Below are positions 25,081-33,334 of a DNA stretch of 64,000 nt, one piece after another (the stretch's first letter is position 1; every line of letters begins with the position of its first letter). A program made the position numbers and the translations under genes. The notes beneath the pieces were generated by a model. It was not told the DNA's origin, did no database searches, and was given only the letters and a program-made list of their open reading frames with translations. The stretch comes from Halohasta litchfieldiae (GTDB taxonomy: Archaea; Halobacteriota; Halobacteria; Halobacteriales; Haloferacaceae). Location: assembly GCF_002788215.1 (NCBI RefSeq), contig NZ_CP024845.1:2170001-2234000 (forward strand), written 5' to 3'.

Positions 25081-26025
25081 GGCTACTTTTTCGCGCTCAA
25101 GATCGCACAGCGTGATCCCACTGACTACGTCCACAAGCAGGCTGCCACTATTTCGTCATACTACGTGTTCGGGCTGGTGTTAGCCGCGCCGACGTTTCTG
25201 GCCGGTCGACTCGTGCGCGCGGCTCTCGATGGCCGATCCCTCGCCGAAACCACCTACAGCAGTCTCGCTTCGTTCGTCGACCCTGTCGCCCTGATCTACT
25301 ACGGCACCTCGGTCTCCGAAATCCTCTGGTTCCTCCCCGCGCTCCTGTTTTCGTTTCTGTTCGTCTATCTGTTCATCCTGCTCGGCGTGCCAACCGCCGC
25401 CCTGCCGGTCGCACTGGGGTTCCACGTCGTCGGCCTGTTGGGCGGCACCTATACGATGTTCCTTGAGGTCCCCTTTGAGATTCGAGACGCCCTGTTCTTT
25501 GGGTTCTTTTATACCAGCCTCGGCTTCACCATCGCTGCCCGCGACTGGAGGCCGAGCACCGACCGCAGTCGACTGTATCTCGGTCTCACGCTCGGTTTCG
25601 CCATCCTCCAACTGGTCGAACTCTACGTGTTGGGCTACCCCCTGCGCGGCGAGCCGTTCGGTGCCTACGTCTATGCGCCGAGTTACGGGATCACCACCGC
25701 GCTGTTCACCGCCTCGCTGTTCATCTACCTCCTTTCGCGGCCGAAGCTCGGCGTCGACACGCCGCTGCCGTCGTGGGGCAAATACGCGGTTGGAATTTAT
25801 GTCACCCATCCGGCGGTGTTTGCGGTGATCCGGGCGGTTCGGGACACACTGGAGCATGTCGGCTACACCGTCGACGAGTTGATTGTGTGGCATTTGCTGT
25901 TGACGCCGATGTTGTTTTATCTGTCCTACCTCGTCTACATCGCGGCCGACAAGCTCCGCGTTATCGAGATCGGTGGCACGCATTTCCCCGGTCGACCGTG
26001 GCTGCGAGCAATGAGATCCGGATAA
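25081..26025 (+). pseudogene. Acyltransferase-3 family gene, 3' fragment
   Basis: 314 codons continuing the gene begun at 22759, with about eight further hydrophobic segments (VFGLVLAAPTFLAG, LLFSFLFVYLFILLGV, LLTPMLFYLSYLVYIA and others). The late GKYAVGIYVTHPAVFAV block is typical of acyltransferase-3 membrane enzymes, which transfer acyl groups to surface sugars. A frame runs in from the insertion sequence (open from 24967), so a chimeric truncated protein could be made, but without the N-terminal helices and the essential histidine it would be inactive. Precise loss of the insert would restore the gene. Confidence 0.85.
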
Positions 26026-26031
26026 GCGCTG

Positions 26032-26361
26032 TTAGTTGTAGCCACGCCAGCGGTAGCCGCACTCTTTGCATTTAAAAAACCGCGTCGGTGGCTCGTCGGC
26101 CGCGCCGGTCTGTTTGATCGTGTACCACGCCTCTTGATTTTCACACTCGTCGCAGACGATATCGTTGGCGGTCGGTTTCCCCTCGAACTCTGCGCCCTCG
26201 ACGGTTTCGATGAGTTCGTCGGTGCTTTGGGATTCCGTTGAGGTGAACTCCGCGGCGCGGTCGGCGTCTTGGTCAGCGGTTGCCCCACACTCCTCGCTGG
26301 CACAGACCATCTGCCCGTTTTCCGAGCGCATCATCGAGCCACACTCGTCGCAGAATTGCAT
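26032..26361 (-). CDS. tfs: Transcription elongation/cleavage factor TFS
   Basis: 109 residues. TFS binds RNA polymerase and stimulates cleavage of backtracked RNA. An N-terminal zinc ribbon (MQFCDECGSMMRSENGQMVC plus SEEC) and a C-terminal TFIIS-type ribbon (CDECENQEAWYTIKQTG, then TRFFKCKECGYRWR) are both present. The acidic catalytic pair lies in the loop AADEPP. The start at 26361 gives the standard N-terminus; upstream codons in that frame are not credible. It lies six bases from the acyltransferase stop, convergent with it. Confidence 0.95.
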   Translation of the reverse strand: MQFCDECGSMMRSENGQMVCASEECGATADQDADRAAEFTSTESQSTDELIETVEGAEFEGKPTANDIVCDECENQEAWYTIKQTGAADEPPTRFFKCKECGYRWRGYN

Positions 26362-26384
26362 ACCTCGCCTTCGCACTCCGGCAG

Positions 26385-27101
26385 TTAATGTTCGTCGTTC
26401 AAAATCGTGCGATCCGGACCCGTGTCGGTGACGACCGGGCAGTTGCTCACGCGGAACTGGCCGTCTTCGAGCACTTCGATGATTTCGGTTCCCTCGTGGG
26501 TACAGCTGACCTCCGGCGGCTCGGTGAAGAAGGGACACTGCTGGCAGTAGTCACGTTTGTCGACGAGCGTTTCGCTCCCGGCTGACGTGGCTCGTTTGTC
26601 GGCCTGCCCCCGACTGGTGGCCTGCTCGTCGGGCGTCGACGCCGACGCACCCGGCTCGTCGGTGTCGAACTCGGTGGCCGAGTCTGTGGATTCCTCGGTA
26701 TCGAACGACCGGGCATCGGCCTCCGTATCGGCCAGTTCGTCCCACAGCGCCTCGCCGTCGACCTCGTCGACGCCCATCTCGTCGAACACCTCGTCGGCGT
26801 CGGGTGCCTCTTCGGTCTCCGAGAGCCCACTGGCTGACTCGGTGGAGTCGGTGAACGTGTCGGTTGGCTCGGTTTCTGTAAACTGGTCGACCTCTGTGTT
26901 GTCTGGATCGGGTTCGGTAAACTCCTCGACCTTGGTGTCTGTCGACGCTGATTCGTCGACCTCCGCTACCTCGGAGTCGTTCGGATCGGGTTCGGTAAAC
27001 TCCTCGAACTCGGCGTCGTCCGGGTTGGTTTCGGCGAACTTGTCGACCTCCTCCCAGAGGTCGCCGGTCGACTCCTCGTCATCCTCAGAGTTACCGCTCA
27101 T
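26385..27101 (-). CDS. Highly acidic protein with a C-terminal cysteine motif
   Basis: 238 residues. The first about 170 are low-complexity and very acidic, with near-repeats of the type EEFTEPDPNDSEV / EEFTEPDPDNTEV / DQFTETEPTDTF. The last 50 form a compact domain with YCQQCPFFTEPPEVSCTHEG and RVSNCPVV, four cysteines that could bind zinc. No signal peptide is seen. The start overlaps the stop of the coiled-coil zinc protein upstream (ATGA), so the two are translationally coupled and probably partners. It precedes tfs by 23 bases and may share its transcript. Confidence 0.75.
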   Translation of the reverse strand: MSGNSEDDEESTGDLWEEVDKFAETNPDDAEFEEFTEPDPNDSEVAEVDESASTDTKVEEFTEPDPDNTEVDQFTETEPTDTFTDSTESASGLSETEEAPDADEVFDEMGVDEVDGEALWDELADTEADARSFDTEESTDSATEFDTDEPGASASTPDEQATSRGQADKRATSAGSETLVDKRDYCQQCPFFTEPPEVSCTHEGTEIIEVLEDGQFRVSNCPVVTDTGPDRTILNDEH

Positions 27102-27973
27102 CGCTCATCCTGCCGCGCCCGGTCGTCGGTTGCGGGCTGCGATTCGGTGTCGGCATCGAACGGTTCCTCGGTGGTCGACCCCGCTTCGAGCGCTGGCCGG
27201 TCGGCGATGGTGAGCCACGCCGAGTTGAAGAACATCGACCCCGGCTCGATGCCGTCGAAGGCGCTCCGACAGTGTGGACAGGCAGGCTCGACGAGCAGCC
27301 CCAGTCTGACCATCTCACTACAGTTGTCACACTTTGCTTTCTCGATGTCCTCACGGGCCGCCGTTTCGAGCAGCTTCGCCAGCGCGGTTTGATGGCTCAC
27401 GTGGCTTTCGACCCGCTTGAGCCGCCGCCGGAGGTCGACCACCGCCCCCGCGAGCCGGTCGGCTTTCGCTTCGAGCGTCTCGACGGACGCCGACATCGAT
27501 TCGACGTCGTCGTCGGTCTCCGCAAGCCGGGCTTCGATCCCGTCGTAGCGCTCGGCGGTCTCGCCCTTCAGCTCGTCGAGCCGTGATTCGACGGCCTCTT
27601 GATCTGCTTCGATCCCTGCGAGTCGGTCGAACTCCGCGTGGCTGTGATCGGCTGGCGCGCGTGATCGAGCCTCCTTGACCACGTCGACGATCCGCGACCG
27701 GAGATCATCGACGTGCTCGTCGAGATCCGCTTCGAGTTCCGCGATCCGGTCGACATCCGGGTCGGATTCGAGTGCCCCGATCCGGGCCTCCAGATCCGAC
27801 AGTGCCGTCTCCAAGGCGTCGTCTTCGTCCTCGTTCTCCGCAAGCAGTCGGTAGGATGCAACCGCACGAGCAAGCACTGTCTCACGACTATCTCCGGTTT
27901 CGGCTGTCCGATCCGTCACCCACTCTTCGATCTGCGCTGGAAGTGGGGCCGGATCTTCCTGCTCACTCGCCAT
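27098..27973 (-). CDS. Coiled-coil protein with zinc-finger domain
   Basis: 291 residues. A short N-terminal helical part (EEWVTDRTAETGDSRETVLA) resembles a small DNA- or membrane-associated helix bundle. It is followed by about 130 residues of coiled coil (residues 50-185). A C-terminal treble-clef-like finger follows: KCDNCSEMVRLGLL, then PACPHCRSAFDGIEP. The end is acidic and disordered. It overlaps the downstream acidic protein gene by four bases. No catalytic motif is seen. It is probably a scaffold; function unknown. Confidence 0.78.
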   Translation of the reverse strand: MASEQEDPAPLPAQIEEWVTDRTAETGDSRETVLARAVASYRLLAENEDEDDALETALSDLEARIGALESDPDVDRIAELEADLDEHVDDLRSRIVDVVKEARSRAPADHSHAEFDRLAGIEADQEAVESRLDELKGETAERYDGIEARLAETDDDVESMSASVETLEAKADRLAGAVVDLRRRLKRVESHVSHQTALAKLLETAAREDIEKAKCDNCSEMVRLGLLVEPACPHCRSAFDGIEPGSMFFNSAWLTIADRPALEAGSTTEEPFDADTESQPATDDRARQDER

Positions 27974-28086
27974 TACTGGCTATCTATCATCCTCTAAACT
28001 TAAATATCCTCCATAAATGATTGGACACGATCTGTGTCCTTACAAACTGACTACGACGCGTTAGTGACTGCCTACGTTCGCACTCC

Positions 28087-28923
28087 TCATCTGATCTTCC
28101 GGACGTTGCTCAGATCGTAGCCGCCTTCGTGAATCTCGCTTTCGAACTGGACGATATCCTCCTGTTCGAGCCGCGAGAGGACGCCACGGAACTGTTTGAC
28201 GACCATCACGCGGGCGCGTTTCGAGCCGCCGGTCTCCCACGAGAAGTTGATCGTGCCGCTGGCGGCATCCGAAAGCTGTCCGAGTTTGGTCGCCGTCAGC
28301 GTCTCCTCGCTGGCCAACACGAGGATCAGCCCGCCCCACTGGGCGGCGGCCCGTTTGAGTCCACGAACCAACATTGGAATGTCGTTCCACCCCAGATCGT
28401 CGCCAAGCGCACCCAACAGATCAGTAATCGAATCGAAGATGACGAGATTCCCCGAGGCGTGTTCGGTCAAATAATCACCAAGCACGCTGAGGACTTTCTC
28501 GCGGTTGCCGCCGCCGCTGAGATCCGAGAGATCGGTCGTCCGACCCAGATACCAGTCCTGTGGAATCCGGCTTGACTGGAAGTATTCGACCGACAGATCC
28601 TTGTACTGGATATGATCGATGGCGTCGTCGACGATATCATCCGACAGGGTGTAGCGCAACTCCTCTTCGAGCGTCTCCTTCGAGGAGGTAAACGAGACAT
28701 AATGGACCTCCGGTGGGAGAATTGCGCCCTCCGGTAGCTCGCCGTAGTGGAGATCGAACAAGTCCTCGTTCGTGTGGGCCAACGCGTTCATCGCCGCGCT
28801 TGTATAGACGAACTCGCGGGCCCCCGCCCCCGCTTCGCCCGACAGGAGGACCACACTACCGGGAGGCGCACCACCCTCCAGCAGCGAGTCGAGCCGCGAG
28901 ATCCCGAACGGAATATCTTGCAT
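28087..28923 (-). CDS. RecA/KaiC-like protein with degenerate Walker A
   Basis: 278 residues from ATG 28923. The fold is that of RAD55/KaiC-like proteins: FGISRLDSLLEGGAPPGSVVLLSG at the N-terminus, then a Walker-B-like strand (ASGNLVIFDSITDLLGALGD) and a C-terminal helix-turn-helix-like part (FRGVLSRLEQEDIVQFESEI). The Walker A segment reads GEAGAGAREF, without the GK(T/S) core, so ATP hydrolysis is unlikely. Haloarchaea often encode such proteins, sometimes labelled HTR-like. It may bind a partner or act as a regulator. It stands alone on the minus strand. Confidence 0.78.
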   Translation of the reverse strand: MQDIPFGISRLDSLLEGGAPPGSVVLLSGEAGAGAREFVYTSAAMNALAHTNEDLFDLHYGELPEGAILPPEVHYVSFTSSKETLEEELRYTLSDDIVDDAIDHIQYKDLSVEYFQSSRIPQDWYLGRTTDLSDLSGGGNREKVLSVLGDYLTEHASGNLVIFDSITDLLGALGDDLGWNDIPMLVRGLKRAAAQWGGLILVLASEETLTATKLGQLSDAASGTINFSWETGGSKRARVMVVKQFRGVLSRLEQEDIVQFESEIHEGGYDLSNVRKIR

Positions 28924-29003
28924 AGCTATCAATATCAGGGGCTGTCCTTAGCCGTTACGCCGTTCCTACGCTGCAGTATGCGTTGCCTACTCGGTCGACC
29001 AAC

Positions 29004-29069
29004 TTGTCTACCGACCTGACCACGGGTGTCTACCGACCCGACCACGGGTGTCTACCGACCCGACCACGG
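29004..29069. repeat. Three tandem 22-bp repeats at a gene 3' end
   Basis: The unit GTGTCTACCGACCCGACCACGG occurs at 29026-29047 and 29048-29069, with a near copy (starts TTG, one T for C) at 29004-29025. The last copy encodes the C-terminal residues and stop codon of the GHMP-family gene on the minus strand, so the array is a re-duplication of that gene's end. Confidence 0.85.
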
Positions 29070-30032
29070 CTCACCGTCGACACGCGCACCCTGATTTCGC
29101 CCGGCGGCGATCAGTACCTCGCCGTTGAGTCCGGCCGAGTCGAGGGCGGCCTCGCCAGCAGTACGGGCTGCCTCGGCGTTGGCCCTGTCTGTCACCCCGT
29201 ACACCGCGGGTCCCCACGATGACTGGCCGGCTCCGTAGACGGCCGGTTCGTCGGCCACCCAGTCGACGAGTTCGCCGACCGGCGGCCGGTAGACGCCGCC
29301 CTGCTCGTCGGCGTACCACGTGCCGTTGAGTCGACCGATGTCGGCGACTGCGCTCCCGAACTGGTCGGCGTTGCCGGTTGCGACGGCCGGCAGCACACCG
29401 CGGGTGATCCGGCCCGCAATCCTGTCGGCGGGCGCGGGGTCGGCGCGTTCGACCACGCCCCGAATGCTGTCGTCTTCGGTCTCGCCGCTCCGTCCGGGGT
29501 CGGCATCCGGCAGGACGATCAAAAACCGCCAGTCGTCCGGGATTCGGTGGCGGGCGGCCACCGGGGGAACTGTCCACGCGCCGTCGGCGGGGCGGGCGGT
29601 GGTAAACCGTGCGGTCGGATGGCCGCCGTCGAGCACGAAGCCGCCCGCCTCGAAGGTGGCGACGCCGATGCCCGACCGGCCGCCGCGCCCGAGTTTGGGC
29701 GCGAGTTCTCGGACGTCGACCGACCGGTCGTAGCTCTCGCCGATAGCGACCGCAATCGCCAGCGCCAGTTGGGTGCCGCTCCCGAGACCGACGTGTGGCG
29801 GGAGCGAGTCACGGATGGTGACGGTTGCACCCGGCACGTCGAGGTGGGTACAGACGGTCTCGACGAGCGTCTCACACCGTGGCGGGGCAGTCACACCCTC
29901 GGCTGGCTCCGCCGCCAGTGAGAGCCGTGGCTCGTCGAGTGCAACCCCGAGTGCCCCATACAGTCGCTCGTGGGCCAGCGAAAGGTTCCCGAAGCCGAAA
30001 TGCAGCCGCGATCCAACGTCGACCCTCGTCAT
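29052..30032 (-). CDS. GHMP-family beta-ribofuranosylaminobenzene 5'-phosphate synthase-like protein
   Basis: 326 residues from ATG 30032; a much longer upstream frame is not credible. The start TRVDVGSRLHFGFGNLSLAH and the loop LPPHVGLGSGTQLALAIAVA match the GHMP-superfamily proteins that make beta-RFA-phosphate, the first committed step of methanopterin-type cofactors, by joining p-aminobenzoate and phosphoribosyl pyrophosphate. A second glycine-rich site is GRGGRSGIGVATFEAGG. In haloarchaea, which are not methanogens, the product may serve a modified folate. Another GHMP kinase activity is possible. The 3' end is duplicated in a tandem array. Confidence 0.82.
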   Translation of the reverse strand: MTRVDVGSRLHFGFGNLSLAHERLYGALGVALDEPRLSLAAEPAEGVTAPPRCETLVETVCTHLDVPGATVTIRDSLPPHVGLGSGTQLALAIAVAIGESYDRSVDVRELAPKLGRGGRSGIGVATFEAGGFVLDGGHPTARFTTARPADGAWTVPPVAARHRIPDDWRFLIVLPDADPGRSGETEDDSIRGVVERADPAPADRIAGRITRGVLPAVATGNADQFGSAVADIGRLNGTWYADEQGGVYRPPVGELVDWVADEPAVYGAGQSSWGPAVYGVTDRANAEAARTAGEAALDSAGLNGEVLIAAGRNQGARVDGEPWSGR

Positions 30033-30182
30033 ACCCCCCGTTTGTAGCCGTCCGGTATTCGGGTTTCGACGGTGGCAACGAGCAGTGGCTACCCGAGACG
30101 GATTCATGCACATTGGTACCATCCATAGTCCCGGTACATCACAGCCTCCACCCTTTTTGTGTCGACGTGCCAACAGACAGGT

Positions 30183-31229
30183 ATGGACTCCCTGCTGATC
30201 TATGGCGCCTACGGCTACACGGGTGAACTCATCGCCCGTGCGGCGGTCGACCGTGGGTTTGACCCCGTGGTGGCTGGCCGCGATCCGGATCGTATCCACA
30301 CTCTCGGCACCGACCTCGACTGTCGAAGCCGCGCGTTCGATCTGACTGACGACATCCAAGCCCACCTGTCGGGAATTGACACACTGCTCAACTGCGCCGG
30401 TCCGTTTGAGGAAACTGCCGACCCGCTGGTTGCGGCCTGTCTTGCTCGCGGCGTCGACTATCTGGACATCACCGGTGAACTCCCTGTCTTCGAGCGACTG
30501 GCTCGCCGGGACAGCGAGGCCGTCGACGCGGGCGTCTCGCTTATGCCCGGCGTCGGCTACGATGTGGTACCGACCGACTCGCTTGCGGCCCACTTGCACG
30601 AGCGGCTCCCGGAGGCAACCCATCTCTCGTTGGCGCTTTCGGCGTCGGGCTCGCTGTCGGGTGGAACTCTCAAGACGCTTATCAACGGGTTCGGCTCGGG
30701 GAGCGCGATCCGCGAGGACGGCCAACTCCGCGCGATCCCCTCGGCGTCCAAACAGCGCGTCGTCGACTTCGGCTCGGGTACCCAAACGGTGATGACGATC
30801 CCGTGGGGGGATCTGTCGACGGCCTACCGAACGACCGGGATTCCGAACATCGCGGTGTACGTCGCTGTCCCCGACGCGGTTCGCCACGCCATCCAAATCG
30901 CCCGGCCGTTCGAGGGGCTGATGGCCACTGACCTGGTTCAGCGGCTATTAAAAGGACTCGTCGACCGGTTCGTCGACGGGCCGAGCGAGGCCGACCGCGC
31001 GGCCAGCGAGACCACTGTTTGGGGTGAGGCATGGAACGAGGAAAGTGGTGAGACGGTCCAGTCGCTGCTCCGAACGCCCGATACCTACGAACTGACTGTC
31101 GAGGCCGCACTGGCCTGTGCCGAACGCGTCGAAGCGGGAGAGGCTCCAACCGGATTCACGACGCCCGCAGGCGCGTTCGGCCCCGATCTCGTCCTCGACC
31201 TGCCGGGTGTGAGTCGACAGGATCTGTGA
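30183..31229 (+). CDS. Saccharopine-dehydrogenase-like NAD(P)-binding protein
   Basis: 348 residues from ATG 30183. The N-terminal Rossmann motif is LLIYGAYGYTGELIARAAVD, followed by VVAGRDPDRI and TLLNCAGPFEETADPLVAAC, characteristic of the saccharopine-dehydrogenase/trans-acting enoyl reductase family. The C-terminal half is the family's substrate or lipid domain. It is cytoplasmic and lacks obvious lysine-pathway neighbours, so a role in lipid or another reduction is as likely as saccharopine. It is divergent from the GHMP gene, with 150 bases between starts. Confidence 0.85.
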   Translation: MDSLLIYGAYGYTGELIARAAVDRGFDPVVAGRDPDRIHTLGTDLDCRSRAFDLTDDIQAHLSGIDTLLNCAGPFEETADPLVAACLARGVDYLDITGELPVFERLARRDSEAVDAGVSLMPGVGYDVVPTDSLAAHLHERLPEATHLSLALSASGSLSGGTLKTLINGFGSGSAIREDGQLRAIPSASKQRVVDFGSGTQTVMTIPWGDLSTAYRTTGIPNIAVYVAVPDAVRHAIQIARPFEGLMATDLVQRLLKGLVDRFVDGPSEADRAASETTVWGEAWNEESGETVQSLLRTPDTYELTVEAALACAERVEAGEAPTGFTTPAGAFGPDLVLDLPGVSRQDL

Positions 31230-31389
31230 GACGGTCTGCTGTCGACTGGTACCGCGTGACTGTACCCCATGGAGTAGTCGGTAACGTCCGCCAACAGATC
31301 CCATGAGGTAGACTCCCTATCTCAGCGAGGGGTGTCTTACGGTATCAAAACGGAGTGTGGATCGTCAGGATTGCTACAGTAGTCGACCG

Positions 31390-31758
31390 TTAGGCGTTGG
31401 ACTCGCCAGCGTTGTCGGCTGGTCCGCCACCTACCAGACTACTCAGTGATTCGCCGAGGGAGTCGACGCCGCCATCCTGGAACGATTGGATGGTGTCAAG
31501 GACCGAACTCACGTGGTCGGGAACCTGCTCGGGCAGGCCGTCGCTCGGTCCGACGTTGGCCGCGGCATCCGCGGGTGCTTCGCTGTTGGCAGTGTCCTCG
31601 GAGTCTGTATCCGAGTCGACGTCATCCGTGTTCTCTGCGTGTGCGTCCGATGCGGTGTCGGGTGCCTGATCCGCCGGCGCTGCGGCACCGACCGCCGTCG
31701 CCCCGCCGATCAGGAACAGTGCTGCAACCGTGATCGTGATGAGTTGTCTTGCGTTCAT
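31390..31758 (-). CDS. Small secreted acidic protein
   Basis: 122 residues. The N-terminus NARQLITITVAALFLIGGA followed by TAVGAAAPADQ is a Sec-type signal peptide with a likely cut near AVGA-AAP. The mature protein is Asp/Ser/Ala-rich and disordered to about residue 80, then has an amphipathic part (DHVSSVLDTIQSFQDGG, then LGESLSSLV) and ends GGGPADNAGESNA. This last part resembles the region before the repeats of the secreted protein at 38348-39763. Function unknown. It is probably exported or cell-surface. Confidence 0.72.
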   Translation of the reverse strand: MNARQLITITVAALFLIGGATAVGAAAPADQAPDTASDAHAENTDDVDSDTDSEDTANSEAPADAAANVGPSDGLPEQVPDHVSSVLDTIQSFQDGGVDSLGESLSSLVGGGPADNAGESNA

Positions 31759-32252
31759 TGCATCTGACCGACGGTGCTACTGCCACATAAGGTGGGGAAG
31801 CCGTAAATCCGGATACAAGCGTTTTAAACCCGATTTACGCCGGATTTCGATGAGTTTCGGATGAGTTGTAGACGTTTTCCGGCAACTACGGGCGGTGTGG
31901 GCCACGACTCCCAACATGGCTGCTCAACTGGCTCGGCACGCGGCGAATGAGTCCATGTCGACGCGGCGTCCGTTGAAGAGATGACCTCTGACCGGAGCAA
32001 ACTCCTGAAATCACAGCAGCGAGTCGAAGTGAGAGCTGACACTGGCTTCATTTTCTTACTATCTTAGTTCAATATGTATTAATCATGTCTGGTCCGGACT
32101 TTTTTGACTGAGCCAACCGAGCACCGTCGCATGCCATGGCACCTCCAGTCAACTGTTTCGTCTCTCCGTGTTGGCTGTCATCTGTCAGTACTCACTGACG
32201 GTTCGACCGGGTCGTCGACGCTGGATTGGCTCGTTGTCCCCGTGAGTGGTGT
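31759..32252. other. 494-base intergenic region without recognised gene
   Basis: The divergent gap between the secreted acidic protein and the channel gene. No credible frame or tRNA is seen. An AT-rich patch lies at about 32050-32110, and GTCAGT(32184-32189)/ACTGAC(32194-32199) is a small hairpin. The promoters of both flanking genes must lie here. Confidence 0.5.
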
Positions 32253-33320
32253 ATGGACGTAGCGCGACTGCAGACCGTGGTTTCCACAGGAGCCTCTCCG
32301 GTTCAGATCGATGCGATAGTCAACCCGCTCTACGTTGTTCTCGGTGTTGTCCTGCTCATCGCTTTGGTCGTCGACCTGCTGTGGACGACGCTGTGGGTCG
32401 ACGGCGGAAGCGGCCCCCTGTCGGCTCGGTTGGCGACCGGTGTCTGGCGGATTCTTCGGCGACTCGGCCGTCGACACTCCCGATTCCTGAGTCTCGCTGG
32501 CCCGTTCGTGTTGGTGCTCACTCTCAGTATGTGGATCGGACTCCTCTGGGCGGGGTGGACGTTCGTATTCGCAGGCGGTGAGTATGCCCTGATCGACACC
32601 CGAAACGGCGGTCCTGCCGACTGGTCGGGACGCATCTACTACGTCGCCTACACCATGTTTACCGACGGTAACGGTGATTTCACGCCGAACGGTGACCTCT
32701 GGGAGATGGCCTCCTCGTTTACGACGGCCAGTGGGATGCTCGTTGCGACACTGAGCGTCTCATATATCCTCTCGATACTCGGCGCGGTCTCCCAAAAGCG
32801 GTCGTTCGCAAACGGTGTCACAGCGTTAGGAATGCGAAGCGAGGCGTTCCTGCAGTCTGGATGGGATGGCGAGGATTTCACCGATCTGGATCTGCTGCTC
32901 GACACGCTGTCGTCGGACCTGAACATGCTTGCCGAACAGCACAAATCGTATCCGATTCTCCACTACTACCATAGTGAAAACGAAACGGAAGCCTCGGCGA
33001 TGGCTGTCGCCATTCTGGCTGATGCGATGTTTCTCCTCGAAGTCGCCGTCCCGGATGCGAACGAACCCAACGAGGCCCTGACCGAGAGCACACGGTCGAG
33101 CGTCAATGATTATCTGGAAACGCTCAACAACGCCTTCATACAGCCGGCCGAACAGCCGCCGCCACCACCGGATCTCGACCACCTCCGTGAGGCGGACATT
33201 CCGACGGTCTCGGACCGGGAGTTTGCCGAGGCACTCGCCGAGCGTGAGGACTCCCGACGAAAGCTCCTCGGTGCGGTCGACGCCGATGCGTGGTACTGGC
33301 CATCCGAGAACCTCGAATGA
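32253..33320 (+). CDS. Potassium-channel-like ion channel with atypical filter
   Basis: 355 residues from ATG 32253. Membrane segments lie at about residues 22-48 and 78-108, followed by a pore loop and a third segment near 155-180 (ASGMLVATLSVSYILSILGA). The pore region reads AYTMFTDGNGDFTPNGDLWE, aligned with the TxGYGD-type filter of two-helix potassium channels but with GNGD in place of GYGD. The C-terminal 150 residues are soluble and helical. The paralogous four-helix membrane gene at 34109 is close by. Ion specificity cannot be assumed from the altered filter. Confidence 0.72.
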   Translation: MDVARLQTVVSTGASPVQIDAIVNPLYVVLGVVLLIALVVDLLWTTLWVDGGSGPLSARLATGVWRILRRLGRRHSRFLSLAGPFVLVLTLSMWIGLLWAGWTFVFAGGEYALIDTRNGGPADWSGRIYYVAYTMFTDGNGDFTPNGDLWEMASSFTTASGMLVATLSVSYILSILGAVSQKRSFANGVTALGMRSEAFLQSGWDGEDFTDLDLLLDTLSSDLNMLAEQHKSYPILHYYHSENETEASAMAVAILADAMFLLEVAVPDANEPNEALTESTRSSVNDYLETLNNAFIQPAEQPPPPPDLDHLREADIPTVSDREFAEALAEREDSRRKLLGAVDADAWYWPSENLE

Positions 33321-33334
33321 GGATGCAGCTCTCT

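Noticed and set aside
30033-30896. Extension of the GHMP gene to a 614-residue protein
   Set aside because: The added part is basic and Arg-rich and overlaps the divergent dehydrogenase gene; the family start is at 30032.
31759-32252. Possible tRNA or small RNA gene in the 494-base gap
   Set aside because: No cloverleaf arrangement or conserved tRNA boxes could be found by eye.
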